64,000 nucleotides of DNA, from NCBI GenBank assembly GCA_016218715.1, contig JACRDG010000117.1:1-64000 (forward strand), written 5' to 3'. The position numbers were made by a program, and so were the translations under genes. Positions 42,509 to 52,015 of this stretch are shown here, piece after piece. Position 1 is the stretch's first letter, and every line of letters starts with the position of its first letter. This stretch comes from Desulfomonile tiedjei (GTDB lineage Bacteria; Desulfobacterota; Desulfomonilia; Desulfomonilales; Desulfomonilaceae). The notes under the pieces were generated by a model, which worked only from the letters and a program-made list of their open reading frames with translations, was not told the DNA's origin and did no database searches.

Positions 42509-45106
42509 ATGACCGAAGGTGCGTCCGGGGTTCGTCGGAGATCGGTTCGGCGCTCCGTCCTTGTTGCGGACCGGATCGCGGACCAGACCATCAGAATCGG
42601 CGGTGTCCTCGTTATAGCTGCAGTGCTGGGGATCCTCGTGTTCCTGGTATACGAGGTGGTGCCGCTCTTCAAGGGGGGGACGGTACAGGCCCGCCAGAGT
42701 TTTGCACTCCAGGAGCCTCCAAAGGACATCGCGGCTCTGACGCTTGACGAGTACAAAGTCCTCGGGGTGACCGTCGCGATGGACGGCTCGATCACCGCGT
42801 TCCACGCCAGGACGGGCGCCTCCCTTCACGTTCCCTCCCTGGATCTCAAAGGCAAGAAAGTCACTGCGGTCGCAAAGACCTTGGACAGGAAAGACCTGGC
42901 TTTCGGATTTTCCGATGGCACGGTCAGATTCGCGCGGGTTGCCATCGAGCCCGAAATCATACCCGCGGCCGCGCTGCCGCAAGGACTCACGCAACTGAGC
43001 GACGGCGACAGCACCGACGGTGTGTCGGTCTTTTCCGTCATTCCCGGCGACCAGATCCGAAAGGTGACCGCCAAAATCTATCTCAGCGATGAAATCCAGG
43101 TGTCCAAGACCGGGAGTCCGATCGTGGCAATGGACTACCGGTCGGCCGGACCCTGGGATAGCCCGCGAAGGAGTTTCGTCACCGTGGACGGCCAGGGGGT
43201 TGCTGCACTGAACCGCGTGGTGTCCAAGAAGAACCTCCTCACGGGGAAGGTTAGCGAAAAAGTCGTCAGTACGGTGCTCCCACAACTTCCTCAGGGGGCT
43301 CCTGTTAGTTACGCCCTCCTGACAGACAATAGCGACGAGGTGTATCTGGCGGAAAAGAGAGGGCGAGTCTATCGGTACAATACGAGGAATCCTCAGGTTC
43401 CGGTCCTTGCCGAGACGGTGGACCTCCTCCCGCGAGGGGTGGAGCTGACCACCTTCGGGTTCTTGCTCGGGGAGAAATCACTGGTGGTGGGCGGATCGAA
43501 CGGATGGCTCGGAATATTCTTCCGCCTCCGCCAGGAGGAAGCCGGTACCCCGGACGGCTACGGTCTGGTCCTCACCAGGAAACTCGAACCGCAACCGGGG
43601 TCGATTACTGGACTTGACGCGGGCCAGCGGGGCCGGCTTTTCGTGACGACCGACGGGGCAGGCGATATCTGGGTGCGCCATGCTACCAGTCAGAGGACGC
43701 TCCTGCGCTTGCAGCCCGAGAAAGATCGAGGCAGGGTAACTGCAACGGCTTTTGCGCCGCGCGGGGACGGAGTCCTGGCCCTCCAAGAAAAAGGTGGGGG
43801 CACCTTCTGGGACCTGAGCATCCCGCACCCGGAAACCTCTCTCGGCTCTTTGTTCGGCAAAGTGTGGTACGAGGGTTACCCGGAGCCGTCCTATACCTGG
43901 CAGTCTTCCGGGGCAACGGACGACTTTGAGCCGAAGCTGTCGCTCGTTCCTCTGATCTTCGGCACCCTCAAGGCAACCTTCTATTCGCTGATGTTCGCGA
44001 TCCCTATTGCCTTGTTGGCTGCCGTCTACACCTCCGAGTTCGTTCACCCATCGGTCCGGGCTACCGTGAAACCGATCATGGAGATGATGGCGTCCCTCCC
44101 CTCGGTCATACTCGGCTTTGTGGTCGCGCTCGTTCTCGCGCCCGTCGTCGAATCATGGATTGCCGCGGTGATCCTGGCATTCGTCGTGGTGCCGCTCGCG
44201 CTTGTCTTTGCCGCTCACCTGTGGCAAATGGTGCCAGCTCCTGTTGCCATACGCCTCGAGGGATTGCCTAAATTGATCATCATGTTCCTCTGCGTCGCAG
44301 GCGCAGGTGGCGCCAGTTACGCGGCAGGACCGCTCTTCGAGCGACTCTTCTTTGCAGGCAATATCAAGGCATGGCTCAATGGCGGGGTCGGCTCGGCCGC
44401 TCCGTTTCTCTTTCTCCTGCTCATGCCGCCTGTGTTCTTCGCGATGGCAATGGTCGTTCCGCGATGGCCCGGCCAAAACCCCGGCCGCTCGGCAGGCGGA
44501 GAGGAGCGATTCAAGGCCGCTGCCCTGGAGCTGGTGCGATGGCTCGGCCTGTTGGTGGCGGCAGCGGGATGCTCCTACGCTCTGGCGCTGCTGCTCCAGG
44601 AGGCAGGGGTCGATGCCAGGGGCGGATTCATCGGGACGTACGTGCAACGCAACACCCTGCTGGTGGGGTTTGCCATGGGGTTCGCCGTGATTCCGATTAC
44701 GTACACGCTGGCGGAAGACGCTCTGAACGCAGTCCCCGATCATTTGCGCTTCGCCAGCCTCTCGTGCGGCGCCACACCATGGCAAACCGCGATTTGGGTG
44801 ATACTGCCGACCGCTGCAAGTGGCGTCTTTGCCGCCATCATGATCGGGATGGGCCGAGCGGTGGGGGAGACCATGATCGTGGTCATGGCCTCAGGCAACA
44901 CGCCGCTCCTCGACCTGAACGTGTTCGACGGCTTGAGGGCCCTCTCGGCGAATATCGCAGTGGAACTACCCGAGGCAGTGAAAGACGGCTCGCTCTATCG
45001 CGTGCTCTTTCTTACTGCGCTCGTTCTCTTTTCCATGACCTTCGTCATCAACACCGTCGCAGAAGTGGTCCGGCTGCGGTTCCGAAAGAGGGCGATGCAG
45101 CTCTAA
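42509..45106 (+). CDS. pstC: phosphate ABC transporter permease PstC, long form with extra N-terminal domain
   Basis: 865 residues, about three times the usual PstC length. An N-terminal TM helix (GGVLVIAAVLGILVFLVYEV) is followed by about 400 residues of beta-propeller-like periplasmic sequence (VTAVAKTLDRKDLAFGFSDG, LVVGGSNGWLGIFFR), then the permease domain with the PstC entry PLIFGTLKATFYSLMFAIP and a further long insertion between helices, ending with the EAA-type loop SLSCGATPWQTAIWVILPTAASG. Such long PstC forms occur in some proteobacteria. It forms the inner-membrane channel with PstA. GGAGGG seven bases before the ATG supports the start. Confidence 0.92.
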   Translation: MTEGASGVRRRSVRRSVLVADRIADQTIRIGGVLVIAAVLGILVFLVYEVVPLFKGGTVQARQSFALQEPPKDIAALTLDEYKVLGVTVAMDGSITAFHARTGASLHVPSLDLKGKKVTAVAKTLDRKDLAFGFSDGTVRFARVAIEPEIIPAAALPQGLTQLSDGDSTDGVSVFSVIPGDQIRKVTAKIYLSDEIQVSKTGSPIVAMDYRSAGPWDSPRRSFVTVDGQGVAALNRVVSKKNLLTGKVSEKVVSTVLPQLPQGAPVSYALLTDNSDEVYLAEKRGRVYRYNTRNPQVPVLAETVDLLPRGVELTTFGFLLGEKSLVVGGSNGWLGIFFRLRQEEAGTPDGYGLVLTRKLEPQPGSITGLDAGQRGRLFVTTDGAGDIWVRHATSQRTLLRLQPEKDRGRVTATAFAPRGDGVLALQEKGGGTFWDLSIPHPETSLGSLFGKVWYEGYPEPSYTWQSSGATDDFEPKLSLVPLIFGTLKATFYSLMFAIPIALLAAVYTSEFVHPSVRATVKPIMEMMASLPSVILGFVVALVLAPVVESWIAAVILAFVVVPLALVFAAHLWQMVPAPVAIRLEGLPKLIIMFLCVAGAGGASYAAGPLFERLFFAGNIKAWLNGGVGSAAPFLFLLLMPPVFFAMAMVVPRWPGQNPGRSAGGEERFKAAALELVRWLGLLVAAAGCSYALALLLQEAGVDARGGFIGTYVQRNTLLVGFAMGFAVIPITYTLAEDALNAVPDHLRFASLSCGATPWQTAIWVILPTAASGVFAAIMIGMGRAVGETMIVVMASGNTPLLDLNVFDGLRALSANIAVELPEAVKDGSLYRVLFLTALVLFSMTFVINTVAEVVRLRFRKRAMQL

Positions 45107-45162
45107 TACCGATTCGCAGAGCGGGACAAAGCAAGAGGGCTTGTGGTCCCGAGAGGCATTCG
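45107..45162. other. pstC-pstA spacer with a short match to the ATACCGA repeat
   Basis: The bases ATACCGATTCGC overlap the pstC stop codon, as in the clear repeat copies, but no partner arm follows. It is a weak, possibly chance, match. Confidence 0.25.
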
Positions 45163-46932
45163 ATGGTTCCAACCACAACGAAAGACCGGTCTGAAGGAAG
45201 AGAGGAAGCGAATCCGCGAACTCCTCCCGAGAGCCGGTCAACCTCGGGGAAAGCTCCGAAGGCCTGTAGCCTTTCCGCTCGAGGAGAGCCGTTTCTCTGG
45301 GGATTCGGAGGTTCCCTCGCGATCGGCATCATGATGATTCTCGGCTTCATGACGCTCATTCTTTGGAACGGGATCGCTGCCTTCTATCCGAAGCCTCTCC
45401 AGGTCGTGACGCTTCGTGACGGGACTCTGGTAGCCGGAGAGCCGATCCGGACCGAGAGTTTTCAACCCCAGGAGGAGTCCCCCGGTAAGGGCGACAAGGA
45501 ACACGGCGAGTCACCTTCGGCCGGCCCAATCCCTGCTTTGCGGACCCTCTACCGGATTGGGAATTTTGACCTGTACAACGAAGACTTCCGTTGGGTGCTC
45601 GAGTCCAGCGTGGAGAAGACGGCAACTCCTCCGGACCTCTTCTTCGTGGAACGCCTCGAATGGGGGCCTTTTGTCGGAACCGTGCAGTCAATCGACCTGG
45701 CCGGCTCGCAAATTGGCGGGCCAAGCCTCTCGACGAATGAGCTTTACTCCGCAGTCGAGCAAGCGGCCGAGAGGCGGGCAGGCATCCGCTCCGTCGAAAG
45801 GGGCGACATCGCCGCGGTGAATTATGAGATGGAAGAGGCGCGGTTGGCCTTGAAGAAAGCTGGGCTGAAATACGGCCCACGGAGCCCCGAGTACCAAGCC
45901 GCGGAGAAGGGCTACGCTGACCGTTCAGCCGTCCTGGCCGAACGGTATCGGGCCTTGGAAGCCCGCGCACATGAGCTGAAATCTCAGGACGCGAAATTCA
46001 CCATCACCCTCGCGGACGTGAGCGGTCGGGAGAAAGTCCAGAAGCTCTCGGACGTGGTGCGCATGTATCCTGCCAATCTTCTGAGCGTTTTCCAGAAGCT
46101 GCGGATCTATGCGTCTCGCTGGTGGGAGTTGCTCAGTCAGGAACCTCGAGAGGCCAATACCGAAGGGGGGATTATGCCCGCGATCTTCGGGACGTGCGTC
46201 ATGACTATTTTCATGGCGCTGGCCGTGGCTCCGTTCGGGGTGGTCGCAGCTTTGTACCTACGGGAGTACGCTAGGCAGGGGCGTATGGTTTCAGCGGTCC
46301 GGATCGGTATCAACAACCTCGCCGGTATCCCCTCCATCGTGTACGGGGTGTTCGGACTCGGCTTCTTCGCCTACATGATCGGAGCGGGGATTGACGGGCT
46401 GCTCTTTCCGGAGAGGCTCCCGAACCCGACGTACGGCACGGGCGGATTGCTCTGGTCGTCACTCACCCTGGCCCTGTTGACCGTTCCCGTCGTGATCGTC
46501 GCTACGGAAGAAGCTCTCGCTGCGGTCCCGCAGTCGTCGCGTGAGGGTTCTCTCGCTTGCGGCGCATCGAAGTGGCAGACGGTGAAATACATCGTGCTGC
46601 CTCGCGCCATGCCCGGCATCATGACCGGGCTCATCCTCGCCATGGCCCGCGGAGCAGGCGAAGTTGCGCCACTCATGCTCGTCGGAGTGGTGAAACTCGC
46701 CCCTGAATTGCCGATCGACCACTTCTTTCCGTACATACATCTCGAGCGGAGTTTCATGCACCTGGGATTCCACATTTATGACGTGGGGTTTCAGTCCAGG
46801 AATTCTGAGGCGGCCAAGCCGATGGTCTTCGTGACCACGCTGGTTCTCATCACGCTGATTGCGGTGATGAACGCCGCGGCGATATACATTCGGAACCGGC
46901 TGAAACGCAAATTTTCTGCAGGGGGCTTCTGA
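45163..46932 (+). CDS. pstA: phosphate ABC transporter permease PstA, long form
   Basis: 589 residues from ATG 45163 (GAGAGG six bases upstream); the frame is open upstream across the end of pstC, which is an overlap in another frame, not coding. A TM helix near residue 50-70 (IGIMMILGFMTLILWNGIAAF) precedes about 250 residues of soluble sequence with a coiled coil (AAVNYEMEEARLALKKAGLK), and the permease core begins near residue 334 (GGIMPAIFGTCVMTIFMALA), with the conserved loop SLACGASKWQTVKYIVLPRAMPG. It pairs with PstC in the inner-membrane channel. The extra N-terminal domain matches the extended PstC in style. Confidence 0.92.
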   Translation: MVPTTTKDRSEGREEANPRTPPESRSTSGKAPKACSLSARGEPFLWGFGGSLAIGIMMILGFMTLILWNGIAAFYPKPLQVVTLRDGTLVAGEPIRTESFQPQEESPGKGDKEHGESPSAGPIPALRTLYRIGNFDLYNEDFRWVLESSVEKTATPPDLFFVERLEWGPFVGTVQSIDLAGSQIGGPSLSTNELYSAVEQAAERRAGIRSVERGDIAAVNYEMEEARLALKKAGLKYGPRSPEYQAAEKGYADRSAVLAERYRALEARAHELKSQDAKFTITLADVSGREKVQKLSDVVRMYPANLLSVFQKLRIYASRWWELLSQEPREANTEGGIMPAIFGTCVMTIFMALAVAPFGVVAALYLREYARQGRMVSAVRIGINNLAGIPSIVYGVFGLGFFAYMIGAGIDGLLFPERLPNPTYGTGGLLWSSLTLALLTVPVVIVATEEALAAVPQSSREGSLACGASKWQTVKYIVLPRAMPGIMTGLILAMARGAGEVAPLMLVGVVKLAPELPIDHFFPYIHLERSFMHLGFHIYDVGFQSRNSEAAKPMVFVTTLVLITLIAVMNAAAIYIRNRLKRKFSAGGF

Positions 46933-46944
46933 GGGAATTAAGAA

Positions 46945-47766
46945 ATGCCTGAAACAGGACCACCTTCCGTGAGATCGGAAGGAACCATATATCACGTTAA
47001 ACGGGGCCGCGAAGGCACCGTGATGGAGATCGAGGATTTCTGTCTCTGGTACGAGCTGGCCCAGGCGCTCTTCAACGTGAGCATGGGTGTGGAGAAGGGC
47101 CTGGTCACCGCGCTCATCGGACCGTCCGGCTGTGGGAAGTCGACCCTTCTGCGATCTATCAACCGTATGAACGACCTCATCGACGGCGTTAAGGTGTCTG
47201 GACAAATGCTCGTTGAAGGGTTTGACATTTACGGCCCCGGGGTCGACGTGATAGCGCTCAGGAAGACCATGGGCATGGTATTTCAGAAGCCGAATCCATT
47301 CCCCATGTCCATAACGGACAACGTCACCTATCCGTTGAAGGTGGACGGCATCACGGACAAGAGAGTATTGGCACAGACCGCGGAAACTGCTCTGAAAGCT
47401 GCGGCTCTGTGGGACGAAGTGAAGGACAGGCTGCACGAGAACGCCCTGGGCTTATCCGGCGGACAGCAGCAGCGCCTCTGCATTGCTCGAGCCGTCGCAG
47501 GAGATCCCGACGTGCTCCTCATGGATGAGCCGTGCTCGGCCCTGGACCCGGTGGCCACCGGAAAGATCGAAGACTTGATCGACGAACTGCGCGGCAAGTA
47601 CACGATCCTCATCGTCACGCACAACATGCAGCAGGCAGCCCGCGTCTCGGACAACACCGCATTCATGTACCTGGGTAGGCTCATCGAATACGGCCTGACC
47701 AGCACGATCTTCACCAATCCCCGCGTCGAAAAGACCATGGAATACGTCACCGGCAGGTTTGGATAG
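46945..47766 (+). CDS. pstB: phosphate ABC transporter ATP-binding protein
   Basis: 273 residues with all ABC ATPase motifs: Walker [11 protein letters not shown]-loop [10 protein letters not shown], signature LSGGQQQRL, Walker [13 protein letters not shown], and the switch His in [13 protein letters not shown]. The family-typical ending EYVTGRFG is present. It energises phosphate uptake through PstC/PstA. It starts 12 bases after pstA with GAGGG nine bases upstream, so it is in the same operon. It ends 17 bases before the converging phoU gene. Confidence 0.96.
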   Translation: MPETGPPSVRSEGTIYHVKRGREGTVMEIEDFCLWYELAQALFNVSMGVEKGLVTALIGPSGCGKSTLLRSINRMNDLIDGVKVSGQMLVEGFDIYGPGVDVIALRKTMGMVFQKPNPFPMSITDNVTYPLKVDGITDKRVLAQTAETALKAAALWDEVKDRLHENALGLSGGQQQRLCIARAVAGDPDVLLMDEPCSALDPVATGKIEDLIDELRGKYTILIVTHNMQQAARVSDNTAFMYLGRLIEYGLTSTIFTNPRVEKTMEYVTGRFG

Positions 47767-47783
47767 AGCCTAATTATCGAAGA

Positions 47784-48482
47784 TCACTTCTCGGCCTCGG
47801 TCTCCCGGACGTCGAGGGCTCCGCGGTGGCGGTGGATCTCGCCGGTAACCATGTAGATCACGTCCTCCGCGATGTTCGTCGCGTGGTCCGCGATGCGTTC
47901 GAGGTGCCGGGAAACCAGGAAGAGATGGACCAGAGCTTCCAGGCGGGGAGGAGGGGTGTTGATCTTCTCTTCGAACTGCCGGTGAATGACATGTTTCATG
48001 TAGTCGACTTCGTCGTCCTGTGCGCAGACGTCAAACGCGGCTTTCTCGTCCAGGTTGACGAACGAATCGAGGCTCTTCTTGAGCATGAATCTCGCCGTCT
48101 CGGCCATGGGGCCATAATCGAAGGGGAGTTCGGCGTGTTTGCGTGAAGCGGCCAAGACCGCGGTTTCAGCGATATTGACCGCGAGATCTCCGATTCGTTC
48201 CAGATCGTTGTTGATCTTCATGACGCCCACGATATAGCGCAGATCGATCGCCACAGGCTGATGCAGCGCCAGGATCTCGAGGCATTCCTCTTCCAGATCG
48301 ACCTCGGCCTGGTCGATCTCGACGTCGCCGTCGATCACCCGTGCCGCCATAAGCGGATCTCGGGCACTTATCGCTTGAACCGCCAGACGCACATGCTCTT
48401 CCACCTGAGCGCCAAGCTCGAGGACTTTCTTCTTCAAATCCTCGATCTTTCGACCAAGACGCACTCTCACTGTCGTGGACAT
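47784..48482 (-). CDS. phoU: phosphate signalling regulator PhoU
   Basis: 232 residues of all-alpha PhoU type: two related three-helix units, each with an E/D-rich motif (RVIDGDVEIDQAEVDLEEECLE in the first, QDDEVDYMKHVIHRQFEEK in the second) that binds metal clusters and contacts the Pst transporter and PhoR. It dampens the phosphate response. The start at 48482 lies six bases after GGAG; a TTG four codons upstream is less likely. It is the last gene of the arsC-phoB-phoR-phoU series and converges on pstB. Confidence 0.93.
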   Translation of the reverse strand: MSTTVRVRLGRKIEDLKKKVLELGAQVEEHVRLAVQAISARDPLMAARVIDGDVEIDQAEVDLEEECLEILALHQPVAIDLRYIVGVMKINNDLERIGDLAVNIAETAVLAASRKHAELPFDYGPMAETARFMLKKSLDSFVNLDEKAAFDVCAQDDEVDYMKHVIHRQFEEKINTPPPRLEALVHLFLVSRHLERIADHATNIAEDVIYMVTGEIHRHRGALDVRETEAEK

Positions 48483-48562
48483 CATACTCTCCAATTCACA
48501 TTTGTTATGTAGGCAGCAAGAATAACGGGACCTGCCCCGGGCGATGCCAGTATCGCGGCACC

Positions 48563-50338
48563 TCAGATCGCGGGCAGACGAATGGAGAACGTACTCCCTC
48601 TGCCGACGACGCTCTCCACGAGAATCTTGCCGTTATGAGCGTTCACAATGTGTTTCACAATGGCGAGTCCGAGCCCGGTACCTCCGACCTCGCGACTGCG
48701 GCCCTTGTCCAGGCGGTAGAACCGTTCAAACACGCGGTTAAGATGCTCCCGCGGTATCCCAAATCCCTGATCCCGCACGAGAATGACGATTTCTCCATCC
48801 ACCAGCTCAGCCGACATGGTCACGGACTTACCCGGCTCGCTGTACTTCACGGCATTGTCTATGAGATTCACGAGGGCCTGTTCCAGCAGCGTCGGATTGA
48901 TCATCGCGATCAGGTCGGCGTCGCAATTCCATTCGAGAGAGATCTCCTTTTCCACGGCTCTGTCGCGGCATGTTTTGCTGACAGCTTCAAACACCTGTGC
49001 CAGCGATCCCGGCTCGAGGGAAATGGACCCTTTTTCAGCTTCCTGCTCTATCCGCGAGAGGCTCAGGAGGTCCTCGATGATCATTCCCAGACGATCGGCC
49101 TGCTTGATCACGATGTCGAGAAACCGTCTCGCATTCTCGGGGTCTTCGATGGCCCCCTCGTTCAACGTCTCCAGAAAACCCTTGATGGAAGTGACCGGCG
49201 TCTTCAGCTCGTGCGAAACGTTGGCCACAAAGTCTTTCCTGATCTTTTCCAGAGCACGTAAGCGGGTCATGTCGTTGAGTACCACGACCGCGCCGGTCGG
49301 GCGACCGCTTCCATCTTTCATGAAGGAACCTTTGGCCTGGAGGAGCAACTCGGGTTCGCCGGGAAGGGTCAGGCTCTCTTCTATCGGCGTTTCCGAATCG
49401 AGCACCTTCCTGATGAATCTTCGCAGGTCGTTGTTCCGTATGGCCTCCAGTAACCGGCGCCCGCGAACGGCCTTTGCATCGACGCGAAACAGCGTCTCCG
49501 CCGAGCGATTCAGACGAACGATGGTCTCATGCTCGTCAACGACGAGGACCGCTTCCACCATGCCGCGAAGGACCGCCTCCAGTTCGTCGCGTTGACTCGT
49601 TACGGCGGCCAGTCGCACGTGAAATCTTTCGGCCATTCGGTTCATCGCCTCGGCCAGCGCTCCCGTTTCCTCATACGAACCCCCATCCATCCGGTAGAAG
49701 AGATCGCCGGCCGCGAATCGCTGAGCCCCCTCTTTCATCTCGCGGATCGTGCGGATCAACGGCCGGGAAACCAGGAGACTCGCGAGGCCTGCAAAGGCGG
49801 CTATCAGGAGTCCGGCCAAGGCAATATTGAGGAGAACGGGTCTGAGGATCTCGGTGAGGTCGGAGACCGGTATCGCGGCTCTTGCCACGGCCACGACCTC
49901 TTCGTTCCTTTTCACCAGCACCGCTACGTACAGCATGTCGGTCTTGACGGTGTAACTCCGACGGACTGAACGCGCCGTCTCCCCCTTGAGGGCCGCAATG
50001 ATTTCCGGCCGCTCTGCATGACTCGGTAAAATGGAAGGATCGACCTCAGAATCCGCGAATACCTCTCCCGAAGGGAGGACAATGGTGAACCTCGTGGCAG
50101 TGCTCGCACCCAGCTTCTTGACGATCGCGTCGATCTCCGGCCTTTGGTCGGGTGACGGATCTCGGGCGAGACAGGTCCCCACAAGCGACGCCCGCGCACT
50201 GAGGTCCGATATCATCTTTTCTACATAAACGTCGTACAACCAGTCGCTCGCAAACCAGGCCGTCGATACAAGGGAGAGTAGAATTATCAGGAGGTAGGAG
50301 GGATAAAGATACCACAATAATCTCCGTCTCTTCGGCAT
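48563..50338 (-). CDS. phoR: phosphate-regulon-type sensor histidine kinase PhoR
   Basis: 591 residues: two TM helices (about 12-30 and 168-190) flank an approximately 135-residue periplasmic domain; then HAMP (191-245), PAS (about 250-365), HisKA with His376 in NVSHELKTPVTSIKG, and HATPase_c (NLIDNAVKY, DQGFGIP, GGTGLGLAIVKHI). The layout is the long PhoR form that senses phosphate supply through PstSCAB/PhoU. The ribosome site overlaps the stop of phoB, and the ATG lies three bases after the phoB stop, so the two are coupled. It phosphorylates PhoB. Confidence 0.93.
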   Translation of the reverse strand: MPKRRRLLWYLYPSYLLIILLSLVSTAWFASDWLYDVYVEKMISDLSARASLVGTCLARDPSPDQRPEIDAIVKKLGASTATRFTIVLPSGEVFADSEVDPSILPSHAERPEIIAALKGETARSVRRSYTVKTDMLYVAVLVKRNEEVVAVARAAIPVSDLTEILRPVLLNIALAGLLIAAFAGLASLLVSRPLIRTIREMKEGAQRFAAGDLFYRMDGGSYEETGALAEAMNRMAERFHVRLAAVTSQRDELEAVLRGMVEAVLVVDEHETIVRLNRSAETLFRVDAKAVRGRRLLEAIRNNDLRRFIRKVLDSETPIEESLTLPGEPELLLQAKGSFMKDGSGRPTGAVVVLNDMTRLRALEKIRKDFVANVSHELKTPVTSIKGFLETLNEGAIEDPENARRFLDIVIKQADRLGMIIEDLLSLSRIEQEAEKGSISLEPGSLAQVFEAVSKTCRDRAVEKEISLEWNCDADLIAMINPTLLEQALVNLIDNAVKYSEPGKSVTMSAELVDGEIVILVRDQGFGIPREHLNRVFERFYRLDKGRSREVGGTGLGLAIVKHIVNAHNGKILVESVVGRGSTFSIRLPAI

Positions 50339-50341
50339 TTC

Positions 50342-51031
50342 CTACTCCATGAACCGGTAGCCCACACCCCTGACCGTCTCGATCAGCCGACCGGCCTCCC
50401 CGAGCTTCTTGCGCAGTCCTACGATGGTGACGTCCACCGCGCGGTCGGTCACCGAATAATCATCGCCCCGGACCGCTGCGATGATCTGGCCGCGACTGTA
50501 TACTCGACCCGGCCTGAGCGCAAGAAATCTGAGTATAGCGAATTCGGTGGCGGTAAGCGCTATCGGCTGCTCCTTGACCCGCACCTCGTGACGACCCGGG
50601 TCGACGGTGATTTCGTGGCTCCTGATGATTTCCTCACTCTCAGACTCCTCACCCCCCGCTTTTCGCCGGAGTGCGGCCTTTACCCGCGCGGCCAGTACGC
50701 GGGGGCTGAATGGCTTGGTCACGTAATCGTCGGCACCCAATTCGAGGCCTGTAACGATATCCGCATCCTCGCTCTTGGCCGTAAGCATGACAATCGGTAC
50801 GGTCGCGGTTCGGAGATCGCTCTTCAATTTGCGACACACATCCAACCCGTCCATTCCGGGGAGCATGAGGTCGAGCACGATCAGGTCGGGAGGATCTTCC
50901 GCGGCCCTCGATAGCGCCTGCTCTCCGGAGCTTGCGCACTTGACGCGATATCCTTCCTTCTCCAGATTGTATTTCACCAACTCGAGTATGTCAGCCTCGT
51001 CGTCTACCACAAGTACCTTCTCTTTTGCCAT
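50342..51031 (-). CDS. phoB: phosphate-regulon response regulator PhoB
   Basis: 229 residues from ATG 51031; GTG 51049 would add six and has a nearer purine-rich site, so the start is uncertain. A receiver (LVVDDE, phospho-acceptor Asp54 in IVLDLMLPG, MLTAK, YVTKPF) is joined to an OmpR-type winged-helix domain (ALTATEFAILRFLALRPGRVYSR, DRAVDVTIVGLRKKLG, RGVGYRF). It binds the tandem repeats seen before pstS and, probably, before arsC. The gene lies 66 bases from arsC, on the same strand, and directly before phoR. The start region overlaps a short palindrome (51049-51071). Confidence 0.93.
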   Translation of the reverse strand: MAKEKVLVVDDEADILELVKYNLEKEGYRVKCASSGEQALSRAAEDPPDLIVLDLMLPGMDGLDVCRKLKSDLRTATVPIVMLTAKSEDADIVTGLELGADDYVTKPFSPRVLAARVKAALRRKAGGEESESEEIIRSHEITVDPGRHEVRVKEQPIALTATEFAILRFLALRPGRVYSRGQIIAAVRGDDYSVTDRAVDVTIVGLRKKLGEAGRLIETVRGVGYRFME

Positions 51032-51048
51032 GGAATCGCTCACTTCCA

Positions 51049-51071
51049 CTCTCTCCCGAAAGGAGAGGGTG
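51049..51071. repeat. small CTCTCCC-type intergenic palindrome
   Basis: CTCTCTCCCGAAAGGAGAGG lies in the arsC-phoB gap. It is a copy of the short intergenic palindrome seen at about 11885 and 22530. It might influence phoB translation since it borders its ribosome site. Confidence 0.35.
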
Positions 51072-51097
51072 CGGGGGACCTAGAACTATCGTACTCA

Positions 51098-51535
51098 TCA
51101 CTTGCTTTCGGGGACAACCAATTCCTCGACCAGTTCCTCAACGAACGATCGGATTTCGTCTCTCACTCTTCGGTAGTGCCGGAGTTTGGCCTCTTCGTCC
51201 GATTCGGCTCGGGCGAGTCTCGGTGGATCGGCAAAACTCCGGTGCAGCATTTTGGCCGTGCCGGGAAACAGGGGACACATCTCTCGGGCATGGTCGCAGA
51301 CCGTGATGACGTAGTCGAACTCCTGGTCTCCCAGCTCCTGCAGCTGTTTCGATCGCTGACCCGATATATTGACGCCGACCTCGGCCATAACCCTGACTGC
51401 TCTCGGATCGAGGCCGTGGCTTTCGACCCCTGCGGAGAATGCCTGAATCGCGTCACCCATGAGGTGGCGAACCCATCCTTCCGCCATCTGGCTCCGACAT
51501 GAGTTCCCGGTGCACAGGAACAGGATTCGAATCAT
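51098..51535 (-). CDS. arsC: low-molecular-weight phosphatase-fold arsenate reductase
   Basis: 145 residues of the LMW protein tyrosine phosphatase fold: catalytic loop CTGNSCRS (Cys8-Arg14), SFADPP with the acid Asp, and the redox-type positions seen in thioredoxin-coupled ArsC enzymes. The family reduces arsenate to arsenite; the Bacillus/Staphylococcus-type enzyme uses Cys82/Cys89-like residues for a disulfide relay, and here VCDHAREMC supplies an analogous pair. Other LMW-PTP functions are possible. It lies directly before phoB on the same strand, and a Pho-box-like array stands upstream of it. Arsenate enters cells by Pst, so this placement is logical. Confidence 0.85.
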   Translation of the reverse strand: MIRILFLCTGNSCRSQMAEGWVRHLMGDAIQAFSAGVESHGLDPRAVRVMAEVGVNISGQRSKQLQELGDQEFDYVITVCDHAREMCPLFPGTAKMLHRSFADPPRLARAESDEEAKLRHYRRVRDEIRSFVEELVEELVVPESK

Positions 51536-52015
51536 GATATGCCTCCGGTAGGACAGCTTCTCGCTCCGACCCGCAAATACTGTCTCATACTCCTATGCTT
51601 CCGATCTCGCTCGGGGGATCTCTCCTGGCGGCGGCTGGCAAGATGCGGGCCCACCGAACAACTCGGGACACAACCGAGGATTAAGACGCCGTAGTTGCGA
51701 AACCGACTACTGGGGAGGAGGGCGCTCTTCCCGGGCAAGGCGATTACTCCCAATCCCGATCGGAGTCAACCAAGATTGCCAAGTCCTATCGCTCAGTGCA
51801 GCGGACACGATCGGACCTGCTCACAAGCACTGGCGACACCATATTAAGGGAATGTTTTGATACGATGAGCGAAGTGTTAGAAATGCGTTATCGAAACGCC
51901 CATTAGGAATAGCCTTACCGGTCCGGGGAAAGCAATTGAGCCTACTGGAATCGGCCGTGTTCGAGAGGCTCCAGTGAACGCCGCCCACTCGTGCTGCAAC
52001 AGGGTGTTTTGGCGT
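51536..52015. other. intergenic region upstream of arsC
   Basis: About 480 bases. It holds the Pho-box-like array at 51852-51891. A small minus-strand frame at 51532-51753 (TTG start) overlaps the arsC start by four bases but has no recognisable sequence, and I do not call it. The last part before 52016 contains a possible decayed end of a receiver domain belonging to the kinase gene. Confidence 0.4.
51838..51891 (-). promoter_or_regulatory. Pho-box-like array and -10 box before the arsC-phoB-phoR-phoU series
   Basis: On the minus strand: ATAACGC (91-85 of 518xx), CTAACAC (80-74), CTCATCG (69-63) and AAAACAT (58-52), with 4-base spacers ATTT, TTCG, TATC, i.e. an 11-base period. Eight bases further comes TATGGT (51843-51838), a -10-like box. 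It lies about 300 bases upstream of arsC. The two central units fit best; the outer ones are partial matches. Confidence 0.55.

Noticed and set aside
44371-45162. Upstream extension of the PstA frame
   Set aside because: It overlaps the permease part of pstC in another frame and has poor composition; ATG 45163 has its own ribosome site.
51532-51753. Minus-strand frame of 73 codons overlapping the arsC start by four bases
   Set aside because: TTG start, no ribosome site and no recognisable sequence; overlap could be chance.
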